Shown: positions 1 to 9,075, counted from the stretch's first letter. The stretch is 40,143 nucleotides of DNA from a bacterium BMS3Bbin13 (GCA_002897735.1 BDTW01000053.1:1-40143), one strand, 5' to 3'. The notes: a model not told the origin generated them from the sequence alone. Numbers and translations are program-made.

Positions 1-125
1 TGCGAAGTACGCATGCGCCGGTCCACCTCGACACCCCGCGCGCCGTGGCGAACCCCCGCCGCATCCAGACCGAGTCCGGCGACGTTCGGACTCCTGCCCA
101 CCGCCACCAGCAGCGCGTCCGCCTC
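1..125 (-). pseudogene. Fragment of class I pyridine nucleotide-disulfide oxidoreductase
   Basis: Read on the minus strand, this stretch encodes about 41 residues containing ADALLVAVGRSPNVAGLGL followed by a GVEVDRRMRTS segment. That is the strand around the second part of the FAD-binding domain in the dihydrolipoamide dehydrogenase, mercuric reductase and glutathione reductase family (the ATGRxPN motif). The gene would continue off the left edge toward its C-terminus. Its N-terminal half is absent: at about 123-131 the reading frame runs into an IS200/IS605 transposase tail on the other strand. I read this as a 5'-truncated remnant. Which enzyme of the family it was cannot be decided from the fragment. 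The family match is firm, the pseudogene status is inferred from the junction. Confidence 0.7.
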
Positions 126-242
126 GAAAAACGCTACTGGAAAGGCGTGCTTTGGTCGCCGTCCTACTTCGCCTCAAGCTGTGGCGGTGCGCCCATTTCC
201 ATCGTGCGCCAGTACATCGAACAGCAGCAGTCCCCACACTGA
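126..242 (+). pseudogene. tnpA: 3' remnant of IS200/IS605-type transposase tnpA
   Basis: The frame ending at the TGA at 240-242 encodes EKRYWKGVLWSPSY, then FASSCGGAPISIVRQYIEQQ. This is the characteristic C-terminal segment of the small HUH/Y1 transposases of the IS200/IS605 family: the LWSPSYF strand, then the helix that normally carries the catalytic Tyr in its Y-I-E-x-Q motif. The first two thirds, including the His-U-His metal site, are missing; upstream codons belong to the antisense oxidoreductase fragment. The protein cannot be active. Confidence 0.75.
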
Positions 243-277
243 AACCCAAGGACGCCTACGCCGTCCGCGCTATCCTT

Positions 278-297
278 CCCCGCCCTCAACGGCGGGG
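278..297 (+). mobile_element. Right-end hairpin of the IS200/IS605 remnant
   Basis: A perfect 7-base stem CCCCGCC / GGCGGGG closes a 6-base loop CTCAAC, 35 bases after the tnpA stop codon. IS200/IS605 elements carry this kind of subterminal hairpin at the right end, often with exactly this C-rich/G-rich sequence, where the transposase binds. With the tnpA tail it defines the surviving right end of the element, ending near 300-310. The left end is not in the window. Confidence 0.65.
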
Positions 298-318
298 CTT
301 GCCGCGCACCGGGTCATA

Positions 319-371
319 ATTTCGTCACTCCGTTGCGATGTTTGGAATATTATCGTAACGCGTCACGAAAT
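319..371. repeat. Long imperfect palindrome between IS remnant and integrase
   Basis: Outer arms ATTTCGT (319-325) and ACGAAAT (365-371) are perfect. Inner arms CGTTGCGAT (331-339) and ATCGTAACG (352-360) pair except for one G:T position. The whole can fold into an interrupted hairpin of 53 bases in an A+T-richer patch. No T tract follows on either strand, so a simple terminator is unlikely. It lies between the integrase stop and the IS remnant and could be a recombinase-related or other palindrome; its role is unknown. Confidence 0.45.
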
Positions 372-426
372 ATAACCCCCCTCCCCATAGACAAACGCAT
401 TGATTTCACGACAATTTTCCCCGCCG

Positions 427-1512
427 TTACCCCAGCAATTCCACCAAGTCCTCCGCCCGCAGGTGGGTGTACCGCTTGAGCATTTGCAGCGTCTTGTGCC
501 CCGTGATGGCGGCCGCCTGCATGGGGTTCAGTCCCTTCTCGAACAGGCGGGACGTGGCCTCGTGGCGAAGATCGTGGAAGCGCAGATCCCGCAGGACGCG
601 CGGGTTCGGCTTTTCTCCCTTAGCCTTGCACTCGGCCTCGTAGTCCGCCCGGGCCCGCCTCGTCACGCGGTCGAAGGCCTGCGTGATGGAAGCGGCCCGG
701 ATGCCCCACACATACCCGTCGATGCGCCCTGGCCTCCCCTGCTGGGAGGCAAGCGCATCGAGCACCGCCCGCGCCCTTGAGGACAGCGGCACCCGGCGGG
801 GCTCGCCAGTCTTGGTCTCAGGGACCAGGAGCACTCTGGCGGCCCTGTCCAGGTGCTCCCAGCGCATCGAGGCGAGTTCTCCGCGCCGCATGGCGGTTTC
901 CAGGGCTAGGGCCACTAGGGACTCGATGGGCCCGCCGTAGGCCTGGCAGGCAGCCAGGAGACGCGTTTCCTCACTGGCTACGCCGGGGCAACCGGGGAAC
1001 AGGCGACGGTCGCGGCCTCGAGGGGGCTGTGGCTTGCGTACGGAATCGACAGGGTTGCCGCGAGGGAGATGCAGACGCCATTCGCGGTCTCCAACCTGGA
1101 GCACATGCCTCAAAAGCACTAGATCGTTGCACACGCTTTTAGGGGCGTTGACCTTCAGACGGCGGTCGCGAAACGCAGCCACCGCGGCACCGTCAAGGGC
1201 GGCCAGGGAGAGTGATGCGATGGGGTCGCGGAGGATCATACTGATACGCCCGCGCTCAGTTACTGCGCTCCGCTTCCGTGGCGTGATTTCAGCGGCGTAT
1301 CGCTCCAGAGCCTCATGCAGCGTGGTGTTCTCGGTTTCGGCGCGGGAGATGAATATCCCGCGCTCCATCTCCCCCTCGATCTGCCGCGCCCAGGACTCGG
1401 CGTCGGCCTTCCGGTCGAACGTCCGGGCCAGGGGCGGATACCCCTTCTTTCGTACCCGCGCCTGCCAGGCCCGGCGGCCCCCGGCCCCCGGACGCCGGAT
1501 CAGCGTTGCCAT
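427..1512 (-). CDS. Tyrosine-type integrase of a tRNA-Arg-linked island
   Basis: The protein has 361 residues from the ATG at 1510-1512, chosen because it opens the MATLIRRPGAGG segment typical of phage-like integrases and follows a G-rich Shine-Dalgarno region. The N-terminal part holds an AP2-like DNA-binding segment (WQARVRKKG) and a SAM-like core-binding domain. The catalytic set is intact: Arg209 in AMRRGEL, His313 and Arg316 in FHDLRHEA, His339 in GHKTL and Tyr348 in RYTHL. The gene points away from the 3' end of tRNA-Arg 88 bases upstream, the usual arrangement when an element has integrated into a tRNA 3' end. The element would therefore occupy the DNA to the left of 1600 and leave the window. 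It might excise that island; the island's other end is not seen. Confidence 0.9.
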   Translation of the reverse strand: MATLIRRPGAGGRRAWQARVRKKGYPPLARTFDRKADAESWARQIEGEMERGIFISRAETENTTLHEALERYAAEITPRKRSAVTERGRISMILRDPIASLSLAALDGAAVAAFRDRRLKVNAPKSVCNDLVLLRHVLQVGDREWRLHLPRGNPVDSVRKPQPPRGRDRRLFPGCPGVASEETRLLAACQAYGGPIESLVALALETAMRRGELASMRWEHLDRAARVLLVPETKTGEPRRVPLSSRARAVLDALASQQGRPGRIDGYVWGIRAASITQAFDRVTRRARADYEAECKAKGEKPNPRVLRDLRFHDLRHEATSRLFEKGLNPMQAAAITGHKTLQMLKRYTHLRAEDLVELLG

Positions 1513-1599
1513 GAACGCACCCCCCGCCTGCTCACTGTCACGCCAGTGTCGCAAAATCGGGAACCGCCTGTCTAGCGATTTCGTAACTACTTGATTAAA

Positions 1600-1640
1600 T
1601 GGTGCGCCCGGAGAGATTCGAACTCCCGACCACTTGGTTC
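1600..1640. other. Inferred attachment-site region (tRNA-Arg 3' half)
   Basis: The integrase starts just beyond the 3' end of tRNA-Arg. Integrases of this type usually recombine within the anticodon-to-3'-end part of the tRNA, which is restored on integration. The core boundaries cannot be set because the other junction lies outside the window. Inference only. Confidence 0.35.
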
Positions 1641-1676
1641 GTAGCCAAGTACTCTATCCAACTGAGCTACGGGCGC
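1600..1676 (-). tRNA. tRNA-Arg (anticodon ACG)
   Basis: The reverse complement folds as a 77-base tRNA with CCA encoded. Acceptor arms are GCGCCCG and CGGGCGC, the anticodon arm is CTTGG / CCAAG around the loop CTACGAA, giving anticodon ACG (Arg, CGU; A34 is normally converted to inosine). The T loop is GTTCGAATC. It sits next to tRNA-Ser and csrA, as in many gammaproteobacteria. Its 3' end is the likely integration site of the neighbouring island. Confidence 0.97.
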
Positions 1677-1740
1677 GAATTGGGGGCCGCAATTGTCACT
1701 GACGGCCTTCCGGGGTGTCAAGGAATTCCCCCGGGCTGGC

Positions 1741-1834
1741 TGGCGGAGAGAGAGGGATTCGAACCCTCGATGGAGTGATTAGCCCCATACTCCCTTAGCA
1801 GGGGAGCGCCTTCGACCAGCTCGGCCATCTCTCC
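1741..1834 (-). tRNA. tRNA-Ser (anticodon GCT)
   Basis: A 94-base class II tRNA with encoded CCA. Acceptor arms are GGAGAGA / TCTCTCC. The anticodon arm is CTCCC / GGGAG around CTGCTAA, giving anticodon GCT (Ser, AGC and AGU codons). A long variable arm follows, as expected for serine. It lies between csrA and tRNA-Arg on the same strand, the conserved order. Confidence 0.97.
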
Positions 1835-1878
1835 GGAAAGGGGGAAGGATACAGAGGCGGGAATAGCGGGTAAACCCC

Positions 1879-2121
1879 TTATTTCTCCGCGGACGGATGG
1901 GACGGCCGTCCCGAGCCGTTGGAAGGGGACGTGTCGACGCTGTGGTTGCCACTCTGCTGCTCGCGCTTGATCCGCTCGTAGATTTCCTCGCGATGGACGG
2001 TCACGTCCTTGGGGGCATTAACGCCGATGCGCACTTGGTTCCCCTTGACGCCGAGCACGGTCACGGTGACCTCGTCGCCGATCATGAGTGTTTCACCGAC
2101 CCTTCTGGTGAGAATGAGCAT
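1879..2121 (-). CDS. csrA: Carbon storage regulator CsrA
   Basis: The protein has 80 residues and begins [16 protein letters not shown], the invariant start of CsrA/RsmA. CsrA is a small homodimeric RNA-binding protein that binds GGA motifs in mRNA leaders and controls translation and stability, typically for carbon storage, motility and biofilm genes. The RNA-contacting residues are present: the L4/R6-R7 strand and the [10 protein letters not shown] strand with its conserved Arg. Most CsrA proteins are near 60 residues; here about 20 extra Ser/Gly/Pro/His-rich residues follow and look disordered. Upstream is lysC and downstream are the two tRNAs, the same neighbourhood as in relatives of this class. 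With two diguanylate cyclases in the window, c-di-GMP mRNAs could be among its targets, but that is speculation. Confidence 0.97.
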   Translation of the reverse strand: MLILTRRVGETLMIGDEVTVTVLGVKGNQVRIGVNAPKDVTVHREEIYERIKREQQSGNHSVDTSPSNGSGRPSHPSAEK

Positions 2122-2151
2122 TTCCTTATCTCCTACAGATACTTACGTATC
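2122..2151 (-). promoter_or_regulatory. csrA leader: Shine-Dalgarno, two GGA motifs, small palindrome
   Basis: On the minus strand AGGAG at 2134-2130 is the Shine-Dalgarno, 8 bases before the ATG. A second AAGGA sits directly before the start codon. Two GGA motifs this close to the start fit CsrA autorepression as known in E. coli. Just upstream is GATAC-TTAC-GTATC at 2138-2151, which could present a loop or overlap the promoter. Seen: the motifs. Inferred: the autoregulation. Confidence 0.45.
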
Positions 2152-2270
2152 ACCCCAAGTAGTCCGCCCGGCAGGCGGTGCGCATCGATGCATCGGTGAA
2201 GCTATCGGCCAAGTGTCGGAAAACCGTAGAGCCGCAAGAGACTTCATCGGCGTACTGCAGGGCCCGGACC

Positions 2271-2293
2271 CACCCGTGCCCATGGCATGGGTG
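2271..2293 (-). terminator. Hairpin just after the lysC stop
   Basis: CACCCGTGCC (2271-2280) pairs with GGCATGGGTG (2284-2293) with one G:T pair around CAT, starting 14 bases after lysC. No T tract follows on the minus strand, so it may slow or protect the transcript end rather than act as a classical intrinsic terminator. It separates lysC from csrA, whose own leader begins about 120 bases further on. Confidence 0.35.
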
Positions 2294-2306
2294 CGTCGCG
2301 GCGCCG

Positions 2307-3539
2307 CTACTCCTCGGCCATGGACTCGCGGTCCAATGCGAAGGCCTCGTGGAGGGCACGCACCCCCAGTTCCAGATACTTTTCGTCCACCACTACGGAA
2401 ACCTTGATCTCGGAAGTGGAGATCATACGGATGTTGATGCCCTCCCGGGCCAGGGTCTGGAACATCCGGCCGGCGATGCCGACATGAGAGCGCATACCCA
2501 CCCCTACCAGCGAGATCTTGGCGATGCGCGGGTCACCCGAAACGTCGCGGGCACCCAGTTCGGCGGCGATGTCCCGGAGCCGCTCCAGGGCCTTCTCGTA
2601 GTCGTTGCGATGGACGGTGAAGGTAAAGTCGGTGGTACTGTCGGCACCCACGTTCTGGACGATCATGTCCACCTCGACGTTGGCCTCGCCGATGGGTCCG
2701 AGGATACGGTAGGCGACCCCCGGCTCGTCCGGCACGCCCACGATGGTGAGCTTGGCCTCGTCGCGGCTGAAGGCGATCCCGGAGATCAGTGGCCCTTCCA
2801 TGTCCGGATCCTCATAGGTGATGAGCGTGCCCTCCCCGTCCTCGAAGGCCGAGAGCACCCGTAGCGGCACATTGTACTTGCCGGCGAACTCCACGGCGCG
2901 GATTTGCAGCACCTTGGAGCCGAGGCTAGCCATCTCGAGCATTTCCTCGAAGGTGATGCGCCGCAGACGCCGGGCTTCGGGGACCACCCGCGGATCGGTG
3001 GTGTAGACTCCGTCCACGTCAGTGAAGATCCGGCACTCGTCGGCCTTGAGGGCGGCGGCCAGGGCCGCCGCCGTGGTGTCGGAGCCGCCCCGGCCGAGCG
3101 TGGTGATGTACCCCTCGCCGTCCACGCCCTGAAAGCCGGCCACCACCACCACGCGCCCCGCGGCGAGGTCGCGGCGCACCCGTTCGGCGTCGATCGCGCG
3201 GATACGTGCCTTGTTGAAGGCGCTGTCGGTGAGGATCTGCACCTGGGTTCCGGTGTAGGAGCGGACCGGACAGCCGCGTTTGTGCAGCGCCAGGCTCAGC
3301 AGCGCGATGGTTACCTGCTCGCCGGTCGCGAGTAACACGTCCAGCTCGCGGGGATCGGGCCGGCGCGCGACGGCGCGCGCCAGGGCCAGGAGGCGGTCGG
3401 TCTCCCCGCTCATGGCGGAGACCACCACCACCACCTGATCGCCACGGTCGTGGCACGCCATGACCTTCTCGGCGACGCGCTCGATGCGCTGCGGGTCACC
3501 GACCGAGGTCCCGCCGTATTTCTGAACGATCAATGCCAT
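2307..3539 (-). CDS. lysC: Aspartate kinase (aspartokinase)
   Basis: The protein has 410 residues from ATG 3537-3539. It starts MALIVQKYGGTSVGD, the ATP-binding KYGGTS motif that opens aspartokinases. The kinase domain fills about the first 245 residues, with the GRGGSDTTAAALAAAL motif and FTDVDGVYTTDP. Two ACT domains follow, for feedback inhibition by lysine and/or threonine. Length and layout match the monofunctional LysC of Pseudomonas-type bacteria. It phosphorylates L-aspartate, the first step to lysine, threonine, methionine and diaminopimelate. A longer frame begins upstream at 3659, but the extra residues are low-complexity and unlike the family. It lies 142 bases downstream of alaS and may share its transcript. 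Confidence 0.96.
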   Translation of the reverse strand: MALIVQKYGGTSVGDPQRIERVAEKVMACHDRGDQVVVVVSAMSGETDRLLALARAVARRPDPRELDVLLATGEQVTIALLSLALHKRGCPVRSYTGTQVQILTDSAFNKARIRAIDAERVRRDLAAGRVVVVAGFQGVDGEGYITTLGRGGSDTTAAALAAALKADECRIFTDVDGVYTTDPRVVPEARRLRRITFEEMLEMASLGSKVLQIRAVEFAGKYNVPLRVLSAFEDGEGTLITYEDPDMEGPLISGIAFSRDEAKLTIVGVPDEPGVAYRILGPIGEANVEVDMIVQNVGADSTTDFTFTVHRNDYEKALERLRDIAAELGARDVSGDPRIAKISLVGVGMRSHVGIAGRMFQTLAREGINIRMISTSEIKVSVVVDEKYLELGVRALHEAFALDRESMAEE

Positions 3540-3681
3540 CTGCGATACCCGGACGTACGCGCGACCGCTCCGGCCGGGGTCTGTGGTGGTGAATCGACCC
3601 GCCACCGGGCCGAGAGACAGGGATCGGGCAGGCCGACCGGATGGCGGAGAGTACACCAAAACACGCGTCGGGTGGGACCTT

Positions 3682-6285
3682 TCAAGCCTTCAGACGCTCG
3701 TGCACCCAGCCCGGGACCGCGGCCAAGGCAGGATCCAGGGCCTCGGGGCGATTACCCCCGGCCTGCGCCAGATCGGCCCGCCCGCCGCCCTTGCCCCCGA
3801 CCCGTTCGGCCACGACGTTGACCAGGTCGCCGGCCCGGACCCGGTCGATCAGGTCCCGGGTGACCCCCGCCACGAGGCGTACCTTGCCCTCCTCCACGGC
3901 ACCCAGGACCACCGCCGCGCTGCCGAGCTTGCTCTTGAGCTGATCCACGGTCTCGCGCAGGGTCTTGGCGTCGGCCCCGTCGAGACGTGCGGCGAGGACG
4001 CGGACACCGCCGAAGTCGGTCGCCTGATCCGCCAGTTGGCCGCCGCGCTGACTGGCGAGCCGCGCCTGCAGGCGATCGAGTTCCTTCTCCATGGCACGCG
4101 TGCGCTGCACCAATTGCCCCACGCGCTCGACGATCTCCTCCCGGCCCGCCTTGAGCAGGCCGCCCACGCCGGCCAGGATCGCCTCGCTCTCCTCCACCCG
4201 AGCCACCGCCGCCTCGCCGGTGACCGCCTCCACCCGGCGCACGCCGGAGGCGACACCGCTCTCGGCGACGATCTTGAACAGGCCGATATCGCCGGTACGC
4301 GCCACGTGGGTACCGCCGCACAGCTCGGTGGAGAACTCCCCCATCGACAGGACCCGCACCTCGTCGCCGTACTTGTCCTCGAAGAACGCGAGCGCCCCGG
4401 CGGCGATCGCCTCACGGAACGGCAGGATGCGCGTCGTGACCTCGAGATTGGCGCGGATCTCGCGATTGACCAGCCGTTCGATCCCGGCGATCTGCTGCGC
4501 CGTGAGGGCCTCCGAATGGGAGAAGTCGAAGCGCAGCCGGTCCGGGGTCACGAGCGAGCCCTTCTGGCGGACGTGCTCGCCGAGCACCTGGCGCAGGGCG
4601 GCGTGCAACAGGTGGGTGGCGGAGTGGTTGAGGCGGGTGGCGGCGCGGCGTACCTCGTCGACACGCGCCTCCACCTCCTCGCCCACGGCGAGCCCGCCGG
4701 TGCGCACCCGTCCCAGGTGGGCGGGCGCCGCCCCGTGCTTGCGGGTGTCGCGCACCTCGAACAACGCGTCGGTGCCGCGAATCGTGCCGCGGTCGCCGAC
4801 CTGGCCGCCGGATTCGGCGTAGAAAGGGGTCCGATCGAGGATCACGAGCCCCTCCTCGCCGGCGCCGAGCCGCTCGACCGCCCGGTCCTCCCGGTACAGC
4901 GCGCGCACCGTCGCGCGCACCGCGAGATGCTCGTAGCCGACGAATTCCGAGGACTCGGCGATCTCCATCTGTTTCGTATAGTCGACGCGGAAGCCGCCCG
5001 CCGCCCGCGCCCGCTCGCGCTGCGCCTGCATCTCGCGCTCGAAGCCGGCCGAGTCCAGTTCCAGGCCGCGCTCGCGAGCGATGTCGCCGGTGAGGTCGGC
5101 CGGGAAACCATAGGTATCGTAGAGCCGGAATACCACCTCGCCCGGGATGACGTTGCCGGACAGGCGCGCCAGTTCCTGGTCGAGGATCCGCAATCCCTGC
5201 TCCAAGGTCTCGGCGAAGCGCTCCTCCTCGAGCCGCAGGTCGTGCTCCACGCGCGTTCGCGCCTCGACCAGTTCCGGATAGGCGGCGCCCATCTCCGCGA
5301 CCAGCGGCGCGACGAGCCGGTGGAGGAACGGCCGGTCGAGTCCCAGGCGGTGCCCGTGCCGGGCGGCGCGGCGGATGATGCGCCGCAGCACGTAGCCGCG
5401 ACCCTCGTTGGAGGGCGGCACGCCGTCGGTGATCAGGAACACCGCAGCGCGGATGTGGTCGGCGATCACCTTGAGGGAGTTGTTGCCGAGGTCGTCGGTG
5501 CCGGCCAATTCGGCGGCGTCCCGGATCAGCCCCTGGAACAGGTCGATGTCGTAGTTGCTGTGCACCCCCTGCAGGACGGCGGCGAGCCGCTCCAGGCCCA
5601 TGCCGGTATCGACCGAGGGCCGCGGCAACGGCGTCAGGATGCCGGCGGCGTCCCGGTTGTACTGCATGAAGACCAAGTTCCAGATCTCGACGTAGCGGTC
5701 GCCGTCCGCGTCCGGGGAACCGGGCGGGCCGCCGGCGACGCCCGGGCCGTGATCGTAGAAGATCTCCGAGCACGGCCCACAGGGACCGGTGTCGCCCATC
5801 GACCAGAAGTTGTCCGCGGCGCCGATGCGCGCGAAACGCGCCGGGTCCACGCCGATCTCCTCGAGCCAGATATGCGCCGCCTCGTCGTCCTCTTCGAAGA
5901 CCGTGACCCAGAACCGCTCGGGCGGCAATCCGAGCGTGCCGATCAGGAATTCCCAGGCGTAACCGATCGCCTCGTGCTTGAAGTAGTCGCCGAAGCTGAA
6001 GTTGCCCAGCATCTCGAAGAAAGTGTGGTGACGGGCGGTGTAGCCGACGTTTTCGAGGTCGTTGTGCTTGCCCCCCGCACGCAGGCAGCGCTGGGCGCTC
6101 GCCGCCCTCGGCCCCGGTCCCGGTTCCAGGCCGAGAAACACATCCTTGAACTGGATCATGCCGGCATTGGTGAACAGCAGCGTCGGATCGCGGGCGGGCA
6201 CGAGAGGGCTCGAGGGCACCACCTCGTGGTCCCGCTCGCGGAAGAAGTCCAGGAACCCCTGGCGCAGCTCATTACTCCGAATCAT
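3682..6285 (-). CDS. alaS: Alanyl-tRNA synthetase
   Basis: The protein has 867 residues, close to the E. coli length. It begins [15 protein letters not shown], and the class II motif segments [10 protein letters not shown] and FKDVFLG follow, then [19 protein letters not shown]. The mid part has [14 protein letters not shown], then the editing domain with [13 protein letters not shown] and the zinc-ligand segment CGGTHV. A coiled-coil linker and the C-terminal DHHA1 domain ([13 protein letters not shown]) finish the protein. It charges tRNA-Ala and hydrolyses mischarged Ser- or Gly-tRNA-Ala. It sits between recX and lysC, the conserved position in gammaproteobacteria, 78 bases after recX. Confidence 0.98.
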   Translation of the reverse strand: MIRSNELRQGFLDFFRERDHEVVPSSPLVPARDPTLLFTNAGMIQFKDVFLGLEPGPGPRAASAQRCLRAGGKHNDLENVGYTARHHTFFEMLGNFSFGDYFKHEAIGYAWEFLIGTLGLPPERFWVTVFEEDDEAAHIWLEEIGVDPARFARIGAADNFWSMGDTGPCGPCSEIFYDHGPGVAGGPPGSPDADGDRYVEIWNLVFMQYNRDAAGILTPLPRPSVDTGMGLERLAAVLQGVHSNYDIDLFQGLIRDAAELAGTDDLGNNSLKVIADHIRAAVFLITDGVPPSNEGRGYVLRRIIRRAARHGHRLGLDRPFLHRLVAPLVAEMGAAYPELVEARTRVEHDLRLEEERFAETLEQGLRILDQELARLSGNVIPGEVVFRLYDTYGFPADLTGDIARERGLELDSAGFEREMQAQRERARAAGGFRVDYTKQMEIAESSEFVGYEHLAVRATVRALYREDRAVERLGAGEEGLVILDRTPFYAESGGQVGDRGTIRGTDALFEVRDTRKHGAAPAHLGRVRTGGLAVGEEVEARVDEVRRAATRLNHSATHLLHAALRQVLGEHVRQKGSLVTPDRLRFDFSHSEALTAQQIAGIERLVNREIRANLEVTTRILPFREAIAAGALAFFEDKYGDEVRVLSMGEFSTELCGGTHVARTGDIGLFKIVAESGVASGVRRVEAVTGEAAVARVEESEAILAGVGGLLKAGREEIVERVGQLVQRTRAMEKELDRLQARLASQRGGQLADQATDFGGVRVLAARLDGADAKTLRETVDQLKSKLGSAAVVLGAVEEGKVRLVAGVTRDLIDRVRAGDLVNVVAERVGGKGGGRADLAQAGGNRPEALDPALAAVPGWVHERLKA

Positions 6286-6363
6286 GCCGACAGTTTCCCG
6301 TTTCAGGGTAAAAGTTTCAAGCGCTTAGGCGAAGGCGGGCGACGTGGGGGGACGGCCCCGGAC

Positions 6364-6805
6364 TCATTCCGTATCGTCCGGCCCGAGGGCCCTGTGGATC
6401 TGCTCGGAGGTGAAGCCGCGATAACGCAGAAAACGTGCCTGGCGGGCGCGCTCCCCGGGACCGGCCGGAATTTCCGCGCCGAAGCGCTTGCGACGCGCCG
6501 CAAGCGCGCGCCCCGCCCAGTCCGGATCGTCCACATGCAGAAAGCGCGCGATCAGTTCGTCCGGAACCCCCCGTTGGTACAACTCGGCGGCGATGCGCAA
6601 CGGCCCGTAGCCACGCTCGCTACGACTCGCCGCGTAGTTCTCGGTGAAACGCGCGTCGCTCTGCAGGCACTCGCCGGCGAGCCCCGCCACCACTTCCCCG
6701 GCCCGTGCGACCGCCACCCCGCGCCGGATGAGCTTTCGTCGCAGCTCGGCGGCGGAGTGCTCACGGCGCGCCAGCAGGTCCAGCGCCACGCGCCGCGGGT
6801 CGGCC

Positions 6806-6834
<29 letters not shown>
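6364..6834 (-). CDS. recX: RecA regulator RecX
   Basis: The protein has 156 residues if it starts at the GTG at 6832-6834. It has the helical tandem-repeat signature of Rec[20 protein letters not shown] near the start, then a [19 protein letters not shown] block and [18 protein letters not shown] near the end. RecX binds RecA filaments and limits their growth and ATPase activity. A longer frame runs to 6957, but its extra 41 residues are the frame-shadow of the RecA C-terminus. The chosen start overlaps the recA 3' end by 29 bases, so translational coupling to recA is likely. The exact start is uncertain. Confidence 0.88.
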
Positions 6835-7840
<1,006 letters not shown>

Positions 7841-7904
7841 CGGTTTGTTCCCCCGCTTCGTTGTCGCGCGTTGCATCCGCTGCTCCATCCGCCGTGAAAA
7901 ACCG

Positions 7905-7920
7905 TGTGGATTATCCCACA
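7905..7920 (-). promoter_or_regulatory. Palindrome over a -10-like box upstream of recA
   Basis: The arms TGTGG and CCACA flank six bases; read on the recA strand the centre is GATAAT, a fair -10 box about 65 bases before the start codon. A dyad over the -10 element is where a repressor such as LexA acts. It does not match the usual gammaproteobacterial box (CTGT, eight bases, ACAG); only the left half, CTGT, is present. No convincing -35 box was found. The dyad is seen; its role is inferred. Confidence 0.4.
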
Positions 7921-8033
7921 GATCCGATCAGGCGGCCTAGTCCGCGTTTCCCGCCAGCCGCCTGCCGCACTCGCCCAAATACCCCGGCCCCCGCCCGCGG
8001 CTTTGGGACTCGGCGCGCGCTTCCCGTTGCCGA

Positions 8034-8576
8034 TCAACCGCCCGCCAGGGGCCAGCGACGCAGCACACGGTAGCGGGCACCGGCGGGATCGGTCACCGAT
8101 TCCACCAGGCACAGCGTCTCGGCCGGCCAGGGGATCGGCGCGGGGGCCGGCGCCGGCGCACCTTTCCACTGCGCCACCTTGCGGGCAAGCGTCACATGCG
8201 GACGGAACGGGCGCGGCTCCGGAGTGAACCCGCAGACTGCCAGGGCCTCATTCAGGGACCGCGCGAGCGCCGGCAGCGGTTCCGGCACCTGTGTCGCCCC
8301 CAACCACAGAGCCCGCGCACGGGGCCAGTAGCCGACGGTATCGAGCGTGAGCGTGAAGGGCGCCGGGCGCAGCGTCGCCGCGGCCGCCTCGCAGCAGGCG
8401 CGCCGCGCCGCGTCCACGGCCCCGAGGAACACGACCGTAACATGCAGGTCGGCCTCCGCTACCGGGCGACCGCCGCTGCGGCGCACGAGCCGGCGTGTCT
8501 CACAAAACAGCCGCCGGCGCAGGGCCGGTTCCGGCCACAGCGCGAAGAACAGACGCTGCACCGCGCCCTCAGTCAC
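8034..8576 (-). CDS. thpR: RNA 2',3'-cyclic phosphodiesterase (2'-5' RNA ligase family)
   Basis: The protein has 180 residues from the GTG at 8574-8576. The two HxT[VL] motifs that define the 2H phosphoesterase fold are present: HVTV at residues 45-48 and HVTL at 127-130. RLFFALWPEPALR is the usual opening of ThpR. The enzyme opens 2',3'-cyclic phosphates on RNA ends and can join 2'-5' tRNA halves in vitro. Its start overlaps the pncC stop by 8 bases, so the two genes are probably coupled. The G-rich run before GTG is very close to it; a GTG five codons later is a possible alternative start. Confidence 0.92.
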   Translation of the reverse strand: MTEGAVQRLFFALWPEPALRRRLFCETRRLVRRSGGRPVAEADLHVTVVFLGAVDAARRACCEAAAATLRPAPFTLTLDTVGYWPRARALWLGATQVPEPLPALARSLNEALAVCGFTPEPRPFRPHVTLARKVAQWKGAPAPAPAPIPWPAETLCLVESVTDPAGARYRVLRRWPLAGG

Positions 8577-9075
8577 TCCCCGTCGCCGCCTCGAGCAGGC
8601 CCGCCAACGCCGCGGCGACCGACCGGCGTCGCACCGCCTCGCGGTCGCCGTCGAACCGGCAGCGCCGGGTGCGGGTCGGCGCGCCGGCCGCCGACCAGGC
8701 GAACCACACCGTGCCCACCGGCTTGCCGGGGCCGCCGCCGTCGGGTCCGGCGATCCCGCTCACCGCCGCCGTCACCTGCACCGGGCTGCGCGCGCGCAGC
8801 CCCTCGGCCATCTCGCGCACCACCGCCTCGCTGACCGCACCATGGGCCTCGAGCGCCCGCGGCGAGACGCCGAGCAGTTCCACCTTGGCGCGATTGCTGT
8901 AACTGACCACGCCGCGTTCCAGCCAACCGGAGCTGCCCGGGACGTCGGTGAGCACCTTGGCGATCCAACCGCCGGTGCAGGACTCGGCCACGGCGAGCAT
9001 CCAGCCGCGCGCGCGCAACGCAGCGCCCACGCACCGGGACAGTTCCAGGAGTTCGGCGTCGGTCATGACAACCAT
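8569..9075 (-). CDS. pncC: Nicotinamide-nucleotide amidase PncC (CinA C-terminal domain)
   Basis: The protein has 168 residues if read from the ATG at 9073-9075, preceded by GGAG ten bases upstream; an ATG three codons later is possible. The CinA_C core is clear: AVAESCTGGWIAKVLTDVPGSS with the AESCTGG active-site strand, then YSNRAKVELLGV, AVSEAVVREMAEG and VSGIAGPDGG, followed by PVGTVWFAW. The enzyme deamidates NMN to nicotinate mononucleotide in NAD recycling. The gene stands in the usual place near recA. With pncB at 25281 the window holds two steps of NAD salvage. A frame extending to 9165 runs into the palindromic spacer and is not supported. Confidence 0.92.
   Translation of the reverse strand: MVVMTDAELLELSRCVGAALRARGWMLAVAESCTGGWIAKVLTDVPGSSGWLERGVVSYSNRAKVELLGVSPRALEAHGAVSEAVVREMAEGLRARSPVQVTAAVSGIAGPDGGGPGKPVGTVWFAWSAAGAPTRTRRCRFDGDREAVRRRSVAAALAGLLEAATGSD

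Noticed and set aside
319-371. Integron attC site
   Set aside because: No GTTRRRY or RYYYAAC core motifs, and the integrase lacks the extra segment of integron integrases.
2150-2359. A 69-codon minus-strand frame between csrA and lysC
   Set aside because: It overlaps the lysC 3' end and the hairpin, has no Shine-Dalgarno of note and no recognisable sequence.
3540-3681. Lysine riboswitch before lysC
   Set aside because: The gap between alaS and lysC is 142 bases, part of which is a possible frame extension, and no recognisable lysine-box structure was seen. These riboswitches are rare in this group before lysC when it lies behind alaS.
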